Below, in pieces: positions 19,624-29,314 of a DNA stretch of 64,000 nt. Every line of letters begins with the position of its first letter. The first letter of the stretch is position 1. Under the pieces are notes generated by a model. It did no database searches and had not been told where the DNA came from. It saw only the letters and a list, made by a program, of their open reading frames with translations. The translations under genes were made by a program, and so were the position numbers. The DNA is from Paulinella micropora (taxonomy: Eukaryota > Cercozoa > Imbricatea > Euglyphida > Paulinellidae), in NCBI GenBank assembly GCA_019918135.1, contig WBZZ01005715.1, positions 28,501-92,500 on the forward strand. Reading direction: 5' to 3'.

Positions 19624-19699
19624 GGCTGAGAGTTGCTCCTGGTGTGCCTTGGGTGAAGGCTCTGCTCTGAATTGTGAGGGAGCATCGGGTGTGCCGCCA

Positions 19700-19760
19700 C
19701 GGGCGCGCGGGGGGGGGGGGGGGGAAGCACCCCGTCCCAGGGGGGGGGAAGCACCCCGTC
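19700..19760. repeat. G-run repeats upstream of the terminal ORF
   Basis: A run of 14 G is followed by GGAAGCACCCCGTCCCAG, which is directly repeated once. The long minus-strand ORF reads through this as Pro/Arg repeats, which is why I start the gene downstream at 19623. Confidence 0.6.
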
Positions 19761-19799
19761 CCAGGAGGGACAGCACACCGCGCAGTGGGCCCGGCTCCA

Positions 19800-20203
19800 C
19801 CACCAAAAATTTTTTATTGCAGATTCTGATAGCGCGTGGCCTGAACAGTCGAACGCCACTTTTCCCGACTTGAAAGGACGACGATCGAATGCAGGGGAAA
19901 GCCGCAAAGTTTGGCCGCCAAAAAACACAGAATCCTCACACCTGAAAAATCATGTGTTTCCTGCCAAGCTGCCGCCATCCAGGAATATTTCGGCATTGCT
20001 AAAATCGCACACTGTTGCCTTTTGTACAGGTGGCACCGGTGACTGCAAAAATATATATAACCCGCTGGTGGCACCACCTACTGTAATTATACTAGTTGTG
20101 GATTTGGATAACAAAATGCCACTTTTCTCTGTAAACATTGGGACAAAAAGGCAGTAGATTATCCCACTAGTGCAAAATGGCATTTTGTTTTATCAGGCCT
20201 ATC
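19800..20203. repeat. Outer terminal inverted repeat of element A (right end)
   Basis: This segment matches the reverse complement of 20340-21440 in blocks: GTCGAACGCCACTT, GAAAGCCGCAAAGTT against GAAGGCCGCAAAGTT, CAGAATCCT, TTGCCTTTT then AGGTGGCACCGGTGAC, CAAAATGGCATT and finally ATCAGGCCTATC at 20192-20203. It is the outer end of A facing the outer end of B. The inner protein-coding parts of the two terminal repeats are much less alike. The element terminus probably lies at or just beyond ATCAGGCCTATC. Confidence 0.7.
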
Positions 20204-20248
20204 GACAATTGATTTAAACTTTTACAGAATAAATTTTTTATATTATAG

Positions 20249-20307
<59 letters not shown>

Positions 20308-20338
20308 CTATAAATATAAATAATAATACAAAATCTAT
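20204..20338. other. AT-rich junction between elements A and B, with (AT)n
   Basis: About 135 bp of nearly pure A+T including an uninterrupted (TA)n microsatellite at 20252-20305. It sits exactly between ATCAGGCCTATC of A and GATAGGCCTGAT of B. It is either the AT-rich host target, a hairpin tip, or a recombined junction of two element ends. Confidence 0.65.
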
Positions 20339-20444
20339 GATAGGCCTGATCATATGTATTTCCTTTTTGTCCTATAAATATTTTTAAAAAAATAATACAA
20401 AAAACATGTGATAGGCCTGATCATATGTATTTCCTTTTTGTCCC
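20338..20444. repeat. 71-bp direct duplication at the outer end of element B
   Basis: TGATAGGCCTGATCATATGT then ATTTCCTTTTTGTCC occurs at 20338-20372 and again at 20409-20443, each preceded by AATAATACAAAA. This duplicates the presumed terminal 12-mer GATAGGCCTGAT. Confidence 0.8.
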
Positions 20445-20614
20445 GATCAGGACCGGTCGGGTTAGTAATGCCATTTTGGTACTGTCATATTGGCATTAGA
20501 CGTGAATATTCACGATCAGCCAAATTATACGTGTTTTGCGGTGTAACTGTATTTTTGTGGTCGTTGGTGGCACCAGGTGGCACCGTGTGATACGGGCGAA
20601 AAAGGCAGTAGGTG

Positions 20615-21200
20615 TTGCAATTTCAGCAATGCCGAAATGTCCTTGGGTGGTGCCCCTTTCTGCCGTATCACACAGGTGGCACCATTGACCACTTTTTTCA
20701 GGCCATAGTTTGAGACATCTGCCACGGGTCTGGCCCCTGCCACCTGGGGGGAGGGAGGGTTTTTTGCCCCTTCCTGAAAAGTTGTGGATAAACTTCCCGA
20801 CTTCACGTCTCATAGCCATATTTTATGGTGGAAATTCACTGTAAAAGGGCGAAAAGGCAGTAGTCGCTGCAAATTCTGCAAAATGCCGAAATGTCACTGG
20901 GTGATGCCCCTTTCGGCCGTATCACCCCGGTGGCACCATTCGTCACTTTTTTCATGCCATAGTTTGAGACATCTGCCACGGGTCTGGCCCCTGCCACCCG
21001 GGGGGAGGGAGGGTTTTTTGTCACTTACTGAAAAGTTGTGGATAAACTTCCCTACTTCACGTCTCATAGCCACATTTTGTGGTGGGAATTCACAGTCAGC
21101 CTAAATACATGTGTTTTGCGGTGTAACTGTATTTTTGTGGTCACCGGTGCCACCTATGAAAAAAGGCAATGGTTAGGATGATTGCGGCAGTGCCGAAATA
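20615..21200. repeat. 254-bp tandem repeat in the outer left terminal repeat of element B
   Basis: GCCGAAATGTC begins at 20631 and 20885, and a partial third copy begins at about 21192. Each full unit holds CCGTATCAC, GGTGGCACCATT, TTGAGACATCTGCCACGGGT, a G-run, AAAGTTGTGGATAAACTTCC and ACGTCTCATAGCCA. The last three blocks recur at 22985-23115 and in inverted form at 62500-62690, so this is a family of dispersed terminal repeats rather than a simple duplication. No gene is seen in 20450-21540. Confidence 0.75.
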
Positions 21201-21440
21201 CCACTGGGTGCTGCACTTTTCTGCCGTATCATGCAGGGTGGCGCCAGGTGGCATGGTTAGGTGAAAAACACCTGATTTTTCTGGTGGTAGGATTCTGGAT
21301 TTTTTTAGCGACCGAACTTTGCGGCCTTCTCCTGCGGCCGCCCGTGGTCCGTTTTGGCTGGGACAAGTGGCGTTCGACGCGCCAGGTCGAAATCTACCGG
21401 AATCTGCCATAACAAATTTTTCTAGTGGGCGGTGCCACCT
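21110..21440. repeat. Outer terminal inverted repeat, element B side of the A/B palindrome
   Basis: Reverse-complement partner of 19800-20060 (see the element A entry). It also contains an imperfect GGTGGCACC repeat. It lies just upstream of the terminal ORF at 21551. Confidence 0.65.
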
Positions 21441-21550
21441 GACCCCACCCACAAGTGAAAATCCACTTATTTGTGCAGTGGATACCAGCCACGATTTTTT
21501 TTGTGCATAGGCCCAAGGCTCCTGCCTCTCGCAGTCCGAAAAAGCCGTGA

Positions 21551-22897
21551 ATGATTCGAAGTGCGCGCACCAAGAGGGGTGCCGGTGTCACTGCCGGTCC
21601 GAGCAGAGCTGCAGCGCACAATGTGGGCTGCTCTGCAAAGATTGCTACTCGCTCCGCCACCAAGGCTGCAGCGCCCAATGCGGGCGGCCCTGGCTGGAAG
21701 AGCAGTAAGGCGCTGCCACCGCCCCCTCCTGGTCGCACGCGCCGAGAAATGACCACGCCACTGGACCGCGGCATCCGCCAGAAAAAGGCTCAGCCCTCGT
21801 CCGCCGCAACCAAGCGGAACAGGAAAAAGAAAGAGAAGAAGAAAGCGAAAAAGAAAGCAAAGAAGATGTCAGGAGAGGAGATGGCCTGCCTCCGCCTGGC
21901 AATTGAGTACAACCACGTGGCTCAGCTTGGCTGTGACAGCAGTCACGTCGGAGAGCCGCCTTATGAAGGGCCCGAGTCCGATGCCTGGGACCGTCTACAA
22001 GAACTCTCGGCCGAAGACTTGAAGCGAGAGGCAGAGCAGGCCAAGGGGTCCATCCGCCAGGAAGTGATGCTCCCCGGCAAGGAGAGCTTCTTGTGGCTTG
22101 CCTACAACTGGGAAGACCAGCCGCATGCTCCGACCCCCGGCCGGGAGGACATCAAGGTTGATTTGGACGCCGACTCGTTCATCATCGCGTTCCCTGACAA
22201 AAAGGAACCTCTGCGGAAAAAGCCCGTGCAGGAGCTCATCCCCATCAAAGTGTTTCGTGACGAGTTTAAGGGCCAGCCGGGCAGGGAGCGGGACCACGAG
22301 GAGCGCCAGCACATGGTTCATGCCTGCATCAGCCGGGCGGGCTTGCGCAAAACGAACGGCCTGAAGCCGGATGTGTACTGGCCGCTAGGCAGCGGTGCCA
22401 ACGACGACGGCCCGGCGCCCTTCCCGCGTGGCGACCTGTATCGCCTCTCCGCGCGCTCCTCGGGCCGATACTACTGCGTCCAAGACGCGTTCTTCAACGC
22501 GTTGGTCGCCGCGGGCTGTCAGCCGCCCAGCAAGTACCTCGCCCTCTTGCACGCAAAGCTGAACGGCTACTGCGAAGTCCAGCAGCTCATCGATTTTCTC
22601 GGCGGCTGCTTCCGGTGCTTCGACACGGGCTCACTCTACTCTCTCCGCCCTCTCAAGAAGGCGAGCTGGTACGACCTGACCCGCAAGGGCAGCGACCTTC
22701 GTGGCATCTTTCTCGTCAGCGGCTGGGCCCACACGGTAGCAGTGGACACGAAGAACGGTCTTTTGCTGAACGCTGCCAGCCATTTCGCCCTGGCTCTCAC
22801 TCAACAGAATCTCGTGGCCTGCCGCATCTTTGACGGGCCCGTCTCCGTCTACCGCCTCGTCGCCAAGCAGGCACCCGCCCAGCCAGCCTCGGTGTAA
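21551..22897 (+). CDS. Terminal-repeat ORF with possible cysteine-protease fold, left copy, element B
   Basis: 448 residues from 21551, or 382 from the in-frame ATG at 21749 (MTTPLDRG). A Lys/Arg-rich segment (about residues 90-107) is followed by a helical region (YNHVAQLGCDSSHVGEPPYE), then the conserved C-terminal domain: RYYCVQDAFFNALV, IFLVSGWAHTVAVDTKNGLL, then NAASHFALALTQQNL. Cys on a helix, His on the next strand and an Asp/Asn two residues later fit a papain-like catalytic outline. The gene points inward from the end of B and has an almost identical inverted copy at 62785-63933. The function is not known. A protease or ubiquitin-system role is a guess from shape. Confidence 0.55.
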   Translation: MIRSARTKRGAGVTAGPSRAAAHNVGCSAKIATRSATKAAAPNAGGPGWKSSKALPPPPPGRTRREMTTPLDRGIRQKKAQPSSAATKRNRKKKEKKKAKKKAKKMSGEEMACLRLAIEYNHVAQLGCDSSHVGEPPYEGPESDAWDRLQELSAEDLKREAEQAKGSIRQEVMLPGKESFLWLAYNWEDQPHAPTPGREDIKVDLDADSFIIAFPDKKEPLRKKPVQELIPIKVFRDEFKGQPGRERDHEERQHMVHACISRAGLRKTNGLKPDVYWPLGSGANDDGPAPFPRGDLYRLSARSSGRYYCVQDAFFNALVAAGCQPPSKYLALLHAKLNGYCEVQQLIDFLGGCFRCFDTGSLYSLRPLKKASWYDLTRKGSDLRGIFLVSGWAHTVAVDTKNGLLLNAASHFALALTQQNLVACRIFDGPVSVYRLVAKQAPAQPASV

Positions 22898-23605
22898 GCA
22901 GTGGACACGCTTGCTAGCTTTGACACCCAGTTCTGTTTTTTTTTCATTAAAGGAAAACTTACTGTTAAAAAAAACACTTGCTTCCCTTGAGACATCTGCC
23001 ACGGGTCTGGCTCCCTGGCTCCCGGGGGAAAGGTAACTTTTTGCACCCTCCCCAAAAGTTGTGGATGAACTTCCCGTCTTCACGTCTCATAGCCACATTT
23101 TAGGGCGGAAATTCACGGAGAGTAGGAAATTTACCGCAAAAACGAAAAAAAATCCCTTTCAGTTTCCCTTGGAGTTTGAGACATCTGCCACGGGTCCGGC
23201 CGCCGCCCAACCCCCCGGGGGGGGATTTTCCTGGATTTTTAAAAATAGATTTCAAAAAATATCAGTTTTTGTCTCAAACTCTATTAATTTGTCTCAAAAG
23301 GGAGATTGAAAAAGGGGGTGAGGGGGTGGCCCCATTCGCCGCTCGCCTCCTCTTTCACAGGCTGTCTCAACCCTGTCTCAAGGCGCCGGCCTTGCCTGTG
23401 CGATCTTTGGCCTTTTTTAGGGGTTGTCTGAGACGTATGAGACACTTTTTTTAATTTTTCAAAAAAATTAAAAAAAAAACAGAAGAGGAGGGAGGGGAGG
23501 GGGTGGGGGGTTTTCCGGATCGTGGCAGATGTCTCAAGAAAAAATACACAGGGAGAGGGGAGAGGGGGGGGGGGGCTTTCCGACAGGGTGGGGGGCCGGG
23601 GGGAG
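21682..23605. repeat. Long terminal inverted repeat of element B, left copy (part matched in window)
   Basis: Position 21682 pairs with 64000 and about 23605 pairs with about 62045-62075. Both copies hold the protease-like ORF followed by about 700 bp of GC- and T-rich non-coding sequence containing two GAGACATCTGCCACGGGTC blocks and G-runs of different length. The match is nearly perfect. I list the differences under findings. The left copy continues outward to about 20340. Confidence 0.9.
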
Positions 23606-23708
23606 GGAAGGGAAGTGGGGGGGGGGGGGGTGGCTTTTTCCGACAGGCGGCGCTGGCCGAGCAGTAAAAATAATTAAACTTTTTTCCTCTGGTTCTGTTA
23701 AATACGAA
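22898..23708. other. Non-coding inner part of the left terminal repeat and first B promoter region
   Basis: No gene is visible. It holds dispersed repeat blocks (AAAAGTTGTGGATGAACTTC, GAGACATCTGCCACGGGTC), several G-runs of 10-14 and, after the repeat ends at about 23605, a unique AT-rich stretch TAAAAATAATTAAAC before the first B gene. Confidence 0.5.
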
Positions 23709-23927
23709 ATGTTAGCTGTCTGTCCTACCTGTGGTGCTTGCTTCTTTGAAGGCCAGCTTTACTGGACGGGGACCGGGAAAAGAGGCGATCCCAAGGATCT
23801 TGCATCGCTCGTCTGTAGACCCTATGGCGACGGCGCCTGCATCAACCCCGCGCGAGACGTCCCCGGCGGAGACACCTGGGCGGAGCGGATGCGCTTCGTG
23901 GACAATTTCCTGGACGAGATGTTGTAA
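23709..23927 (+). CDS. Small Cys-rich protein, first gene of element B
   Basis: 72 residues. CPTCGACF near the N-terminus and two later Cys (VCRP and ACIN) could bind one zinc. The C-terminus is acidic (DNFLDEML). An AT-rich spacer precedes the ATG, as for most B genes, and only 43 bp separate it from the fibre gene on the same strand. No family was recognised. Confidence 0.55.
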   Translation: MLAVCPTCGACFFEGQLYWTGTGKRGDPKDLASLVCRPYGDGACINPARDVPGGDTWAERMRFVDNFLDEML

Positions 23928-23970
23928 TAATTAAAAAACTTTTTCTCGTAGTCTACTAAACTAGCAAGGA

Positions 23971-24399
23971 ATGGAAGTAGCCAGGTCCTACAAGCGCCGT
24001 CGTCTGGACGGTGCGACCGACGACTTTGTGCTACCGGTCGACAGGCAGAGCGGCGACGTCCTTGTTTCGGACGGTGACGGAGGCGTGAGATGGGCAGCGG
24101 GCGGAGTGGCCGCGAACGACGCGGTAGCGCTTAATACTGCTCACAGACTGACTACTTCCGGGAACCCGCACTTGGTTGATCTAGCCGATCTGATCACCTT
24201 GACGCTGGACACCGAAGCCAAAACTAACCAGCCGGCAGGGATGACCTCTAACAGCTCCGCTGGCTTTGTGGCCTCGGCCTCTAGCAATTCCGCCCAGGCC
24301 TACCTGGCTTTTGACAGCGACTTCTCGACCTTGTGGGGCACCACTGCGCCCGACAGCTACAGCGGCAACAACTACACCGCTGGGCTATCACGGTGTCCA

Positions 24400-24438
<39 letters not shown>

Positions 24439-27400
24439 CATAATCATAATACTTCCTCTAAGGCATACTGATGCAGCTGATGGCACGATCCGTTTCCGGA
24501 CTTGAGCCTCCATGCCCTTGTTCGAGGTGCTCCATCCCCACCTAGTCTCTCGACTGATTATAGGGGCCACCGATGGAGCTCCTGAGGGCAAGACTACACT
24601 AAGCCGAGGTTATTCCGCAGTCCCAACAGCCTCTTGCAAAACGTTGCCGCATGTGCAAGTGCATACACCAAGCATGGTTGCTAGAACTAACTCAAAACCC
24701 CACCCAGAACAATTTGGTATCCATAATCGAGACGATGGTCGATAATCTCCCTGTGCCTGGCGCGTGGCTCCAGCTTGATCTGGGCCAGCACGCCAAAGTC
24801 GCTGCTTATCACTTCACGTCTGCGGGTGCTATTACCGCGCACAGGGACTGGGTAGTTGCGTATAGCGCGGACGGCAGCCGGTGGTTCACTTGGGACAGCC
24901 AGACGGCCCAGACCTTTGTAGGCGACAGCCTGCGCACGTTCACGCCAGCGGCACCGGCCGACTACGCCAGGTACCTGCGCATAATCTGCACTAAAAACAA
25001 CGGGGCGGGAGTTTGGTACATGCGGAGCCTGGCCTTCGACTACCAGCTGTACAATGCCGGCTGCATCGAGAACACTAGTTATCCGACCAAGGCCTCGCAG
25101 CTGGCGCCCAAGGCGTACGTCGACCACCAGGTGGCAGGGGCGGTGAAGTTCCCGTCAATCATGCCTACCCAAAACGACTGCATCGTGACCATGGACCCAG
25201 ACTGCTCGATCTTTGCGGTCAAAGACAGGACGCTCAAGCAGCCGTCTCTGGCTCCTAGCGGTAATGGCGCGATCGTGCTCATGGACACCGACTTTACGGT
25301 CACGACGATTTCGGACACCCTCGCGAGGCTGCCTAACCCCTTGCCCGCCTCGACCGCGCAGCTGGTGACGGTCGATCCGGACGGTGTGCTAGACCTGAGC
25401 AGCCAATTAAGCTCGTCGACGCTCACGCTGACAGGGGCTGGCGGCAACAGCACTCTTTCGGCTCCTTCCAGTGGTTCTTGTGCACTCAAGCTGCCGGCCT
25501 CGCTTCCTGCAAGTACGAAGCTGTTGGCGGCCGGAGCGGACGGGGCCATGAGCTACGCGGAGGGCGACTTCTTGCCCATGCCCGTCACTAGCGGCATACT
25601 GGTGAAGGAAACGGGCGTGATCAACACCAAGACGATAGAGGATCTCTTCCGACAGGCTAGCGGCGCGCTCGCTGTAGGCTACCTGGCCGGCGGGGACATG
25701 AAGCAAGGGGCAGCCAGCATAGCGATAGGCGATTATACTGGGATGGTTACGCAAGGCTCGGGCGCTGTCGCAGTGGGAGATACTACCGGAAACGAGAATC
25801 AAGGCGACAACGCCGTGGCGATAGGCGCGACGGCGGGCAATACCAACCAAGGGGCGCGATCCGTGGCGATAGGATATTATGCGGGCACCACAAACCAAGG
25901 AGCGCGGTCCGTAGCTATCGGGTCACATGCGGGCGCCGTGTTGGGGGCGGACAGCATTGCGATTGGCGGGTGTGATAACGCCCTATCGGTACCTGCAACA
26001 AACGCGATCGTGCTGAACGCGAGCGGTGCGGACATGAATGTTAGCACAGCTGGTTCGACCACCATCAGGCCGGTGAGGTCGGGCCAAGCGAGCGGTTCGA
26101 ACCAGAAGGTGCTGCAGTACAACCCGAGCACGTACGAAATGTCCCAAAGCAGTTTCTCGCTGCCGAGCTCGCTGCCAGGCAGCACGTCGCTGGTGACGCT
26201 CGACTCGGTAGGCCAGCTCGGCACAAGTGGTGCTGGCACGCTGTCGCTCACCGGGGCAGGCGGCACCAGCACACTTTCCGCTCCTGGCACAGGCTCCAGC
26301 GCCATCAAGACTTTCAGTGGTCTGCCGTCCGTGGTATCGCTAGTCACTGTAGATGGCAGCGGCAGCCTGGCACATGCGCAGCCTGTTGGACACAGTCTTT
26401 CTTTTACAGACTCTCCGAGCGGCAGCAGAATGCCTAACGGCATGACATCCTCGAGCTGGACGTCGGGCAGTCAAACGTTTGTCGTGGGCGCTAGTGGCTC
26501 GTTCAGCACGTCCGTCCCTTATAAAGCGTTTGACAGTAACGGCACTGGTACTTTTTGGTGTACACCATTGAGCGTCTACAACACCTCAACTGGTGCCTAC
26601 ACCAGCAACAAGTTCAAGACAGTGGGAGGCTCGAACGTGAATGGGGAGTGGATCCAGCTCGATTTCGGGGCGGAAGTGCGGCTGACCACGTACTACATCA
26701 CCACCTCTGTAACTAGATCGCCTGGTAAGTGGGTGATGGCAGTCAGTGACGACGGGAATACTTGGACCACCTGGCAAGCACAGACAACAAGATACACCTT
26801 CACCGACGCTACAGAAGCTGCTTTTACGCCTCCTGCGCCCGTGATCTGTCGGTATGCGGTGCTGATAGTAACTGAAAATACTGGCGTTAATAACTACTTC
26901 CAGATCAGCGCTGAGTTTCGATTACAGCGGGCTTGCTCTCAGAGTTAAGAACCTAGCACTCCCCGCAAACGGGACAGACGGCGCCAACAAGAGCTACGTG
27001 GACTCGCATGCTCACACGTCACCACTGACGATCGGCACATCTACGATCGCGAGCACGGGGACGGTCGCGCTGAGTCTGCCCAGTGCGCTGCCCGCCAGCA
27101 CTTCGCTGACGTCGCTGACCTCTGCGGGGCAGCTGAGTGCTTCTGCGCTAAAGGTGCCAGCCTCTCTGCCAGGCAGCACTTTGCTAGTGACACTCGACTC
27201 CAGCGGCCAGCTCGCGACAGGGGCTGCTAGCTCGTTGTCGCTCAGTGGGGCGGGCGGCACCAGTACGCTTTCCGCTGCAGCCTCTGGCTCTTCCGCTCTC
27301 AAGCTGCCTACCGCCCTGCCGGGAAGCACGTCGATAGTGACACTCGATTCCGGTGGTCAGCTAGCAACAGGGGCTGCTAGCTCGCTATCACTCAGCGGAG

Positions 27401-28986
27401 CGGGCGGCACCAGCACGCTTTCCGCTCCGGCCTCTGGCTCTTCCGCGCTCAAGCTGCCTATCACCCTGCCGGGAAGTGCGTCGCTACTGACACTCGATTC
27501 AGGGGGACAGCTCGCCACAGGGGCTGCTAGCTCGTTGTCACTCAGTGGGGCGGGAGGCACCAGCACGCTTTCCGCTCCAGCTTCTGGCTCCTCTGCACTC
27601 AAGCTACCGACTGCCCTGCCTGGTAGCACTGTGTTAGTGACTCTTGATTCCAGTGGCCAGCTTGCCACCGGGGCGGCCAGCTCGTTGTTGCCAGCCTCCA
27701 CGCCGGCCCAGACTGCCGTTCTGAGCCTGACTTCTGCGGGGCAGATGGTGACACAGAGCACTTCCACCACGGTCGTGACTTCTGGCTCGGTGGCGCTGCC
27801 GACCTGGACTTCCATGTCGGCCTATACGCCTACCACGGACCCTAACTGGGTGCTCAGCCAATCTTCCGCGCAAGTAAGCCAGGAGAGCTGGAGAGTTTTC
27901 GATGGTGTCGCTGCCAATGGCTGGACTAGCCTCGGCAACTACAACTCGGACGGGAGTATCAACACGACCAACAACGCCGTTACCAACGTGGGCGGCAGCA
28001 ACGTGTACGGCGAACACTTTACGCTCCAGCACCAGCGGCGCCGGTACAGGATCACGAGCTTCGCGTTGACCAACGGAGTTACTCTCAGTACCTCAACCAA
28101 AAGCTTCACTTTGGCGGGGTCGGACAATGGCAGTACTTGGACACTGGTCTGGTCCGGTAACTTCTCTTTTACCACGACGTCACAGACCCTGAACTCGAGC
28201 GCGCCCGCTTCGACCGCGTTCTATTACTACCACCGGTTTATTGTCACTTCGGTACATTCGAGTGACGCGTCCGTCGTGGGGACCTTTGCGCCCGTCGTTG
28301 AGTCCGAGGGCGTGTCGGCCACTGCCACGGGCCTCACGGGCGTGGATTCGATCGTGTGCGGCAAAAACACGCTGAAGTTGCCGACCGCGCTGCCCTCCTC
28401 CGGCATGGACCGTGTGCTCCAGCTCAACGACCTCGGCGAGTTCGAGCTGGGCACCTGGGACCGCGGGTACTGGCTGACTGGCGACACGACCATCACTGTT
28501 ACTCATGGAGGTGTACGAAAAGTCCCTGTCGATGGCGTAGTGAGGCTGGCGCCAGTGTATGGCAACATCACCGTAAGCCATGCCAACGGGTTCACGACCT
28601 GGCAGAACACGTCTGGCATGACTAGGAAGTGGTTGATCACTGCTTTGTGCAAGGTTTTTACTTCGGCTGCTGCTACCAACAACCCACCTACTAGTGCCGC
28701 CACTTACGACCTTTGGGTCGAAAAAAATGTGACGAGACCTGGGTCAAGCTCCGATATACAAGGTACAGAATGTAATTTTAGTGCAGGCCTCTCTGCCAGC
28801 GAACTCTACGCGAGCGCAAGATACGCAACGATCAGCCTATCTGGTGTGCTAGAAGTTACGGCAAACCAATATGTATGGTTAGAGACTACCGGTGGAACAC
28901 AAACAAGTGTTAACTGGACCCTTATCATTGGAGGGACGAATATTTGGGAAAGGGGCCACGTGACAATCACTGAGATCCCGGGCTGA
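23971..28986 (+). pseudogene. Giant fibre/adhesin protein of element B (interrupted)
   Basis: Three frames (23971-24471, 24651-26948 and about 26930-28986) form one protein of roughly 1,550 residues. The N-terminal basic KRRRLDG segment is followed by a discoidin-like (F5/8-C) domain, split by an insertion. Then come head repeats of the YadA type (SVAIG..AG..NQGAR, five units at about 25690-25980), a second discoidin-like domain with GEWIQLDFG, the linker NLALPANGTDGANKSYVD typical of fibre shafts, about four 50-residue repeats (LPGS..LVTLDS.GQLATGAA) and a third discoidin-like domain. A one-base shift near 26930 joins the last two frames. It is probably a trimeric vertex fibre for host binding. 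Confidence 0.65.
24390..24735 (-). mobile_element. SINE-like insertion in the fibre gene
   Basis: About 345 bp of sequence foreign to the protein separates the two halves of a discoidin-like domain. On the minus strand it ends in an (ATT)n tract with ATG variants, as many SINE tails do. Near-repeats GGTGTCCA (left edge) and GGTATCCA (right edge) could be a decayed target-site duplication. Contains in-frame stops. An intron is the alternative, but no convincing splice pair restores the frame. Confidence 0.4.
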
Positions 28987-29029
28987 TTTTTTTTTTCTTT
29001 CGAGCCTGTATTTTTTAATTAAAAAAGAA

Positions 29030-29314
29030 ATGGACGCTTTGCGACAAGCACTAGCCGAGAACGAAAACGAGCTGGCCACGTGCCTAGCCCGCCGCCGGAT
29101 CCTGGCCGTAGAGCGAGAGAAGTTACAGCTGCAGATCGCGCTCTGTGAAAAGGTCTGTGGTTGTAGGGAGACACGCCTGCAGATCAAGCAGTTGATCCAG
29201 CAAGAAGAGGAGGCGGAGGCGGCCGCCGAGTCCGCCGCCCACGCGGCCGTCGAGGCCGAAATGGCACTAGAAGAGACGGTCGTGGACATGCTGCCTGACA
29301 CCATCAATGGCTAG
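29030..29314 (+). CDS. Short coiled-coil protein
   Basis: 94 residues, almost entirely helical with heptad spacing and an Ala/Glu-rich C-terminal third. It contains three Cys in CEKVCGC. It follows the fibre gene on the same strand after TTTTTTAATTAAAAAAGAA and overlaps the end of the convergent RNR2 gene by 4 bp, which supports both stops. It could be a fibre chaperone or structural part. No family was recognised. Confidence 0.55.
   Translation: MDALRQALAENENELATCLARRRILAVEREKLQLQIALCEKVCGCRETRLQIKQLIQQEEEAEAAAESAAHAAVEAEMALEETVVDMLPDTING

Noticed and set aside
24390-24735. A spliceosomal intron in the fibre gene
   Set aside because: It is much longer than the 49-56 nt introns seen here, and I found no donor/acceptor pair that restores the discoidin-like frame. 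A SINE-like insertion fits the ATT tail better, with low certainty.
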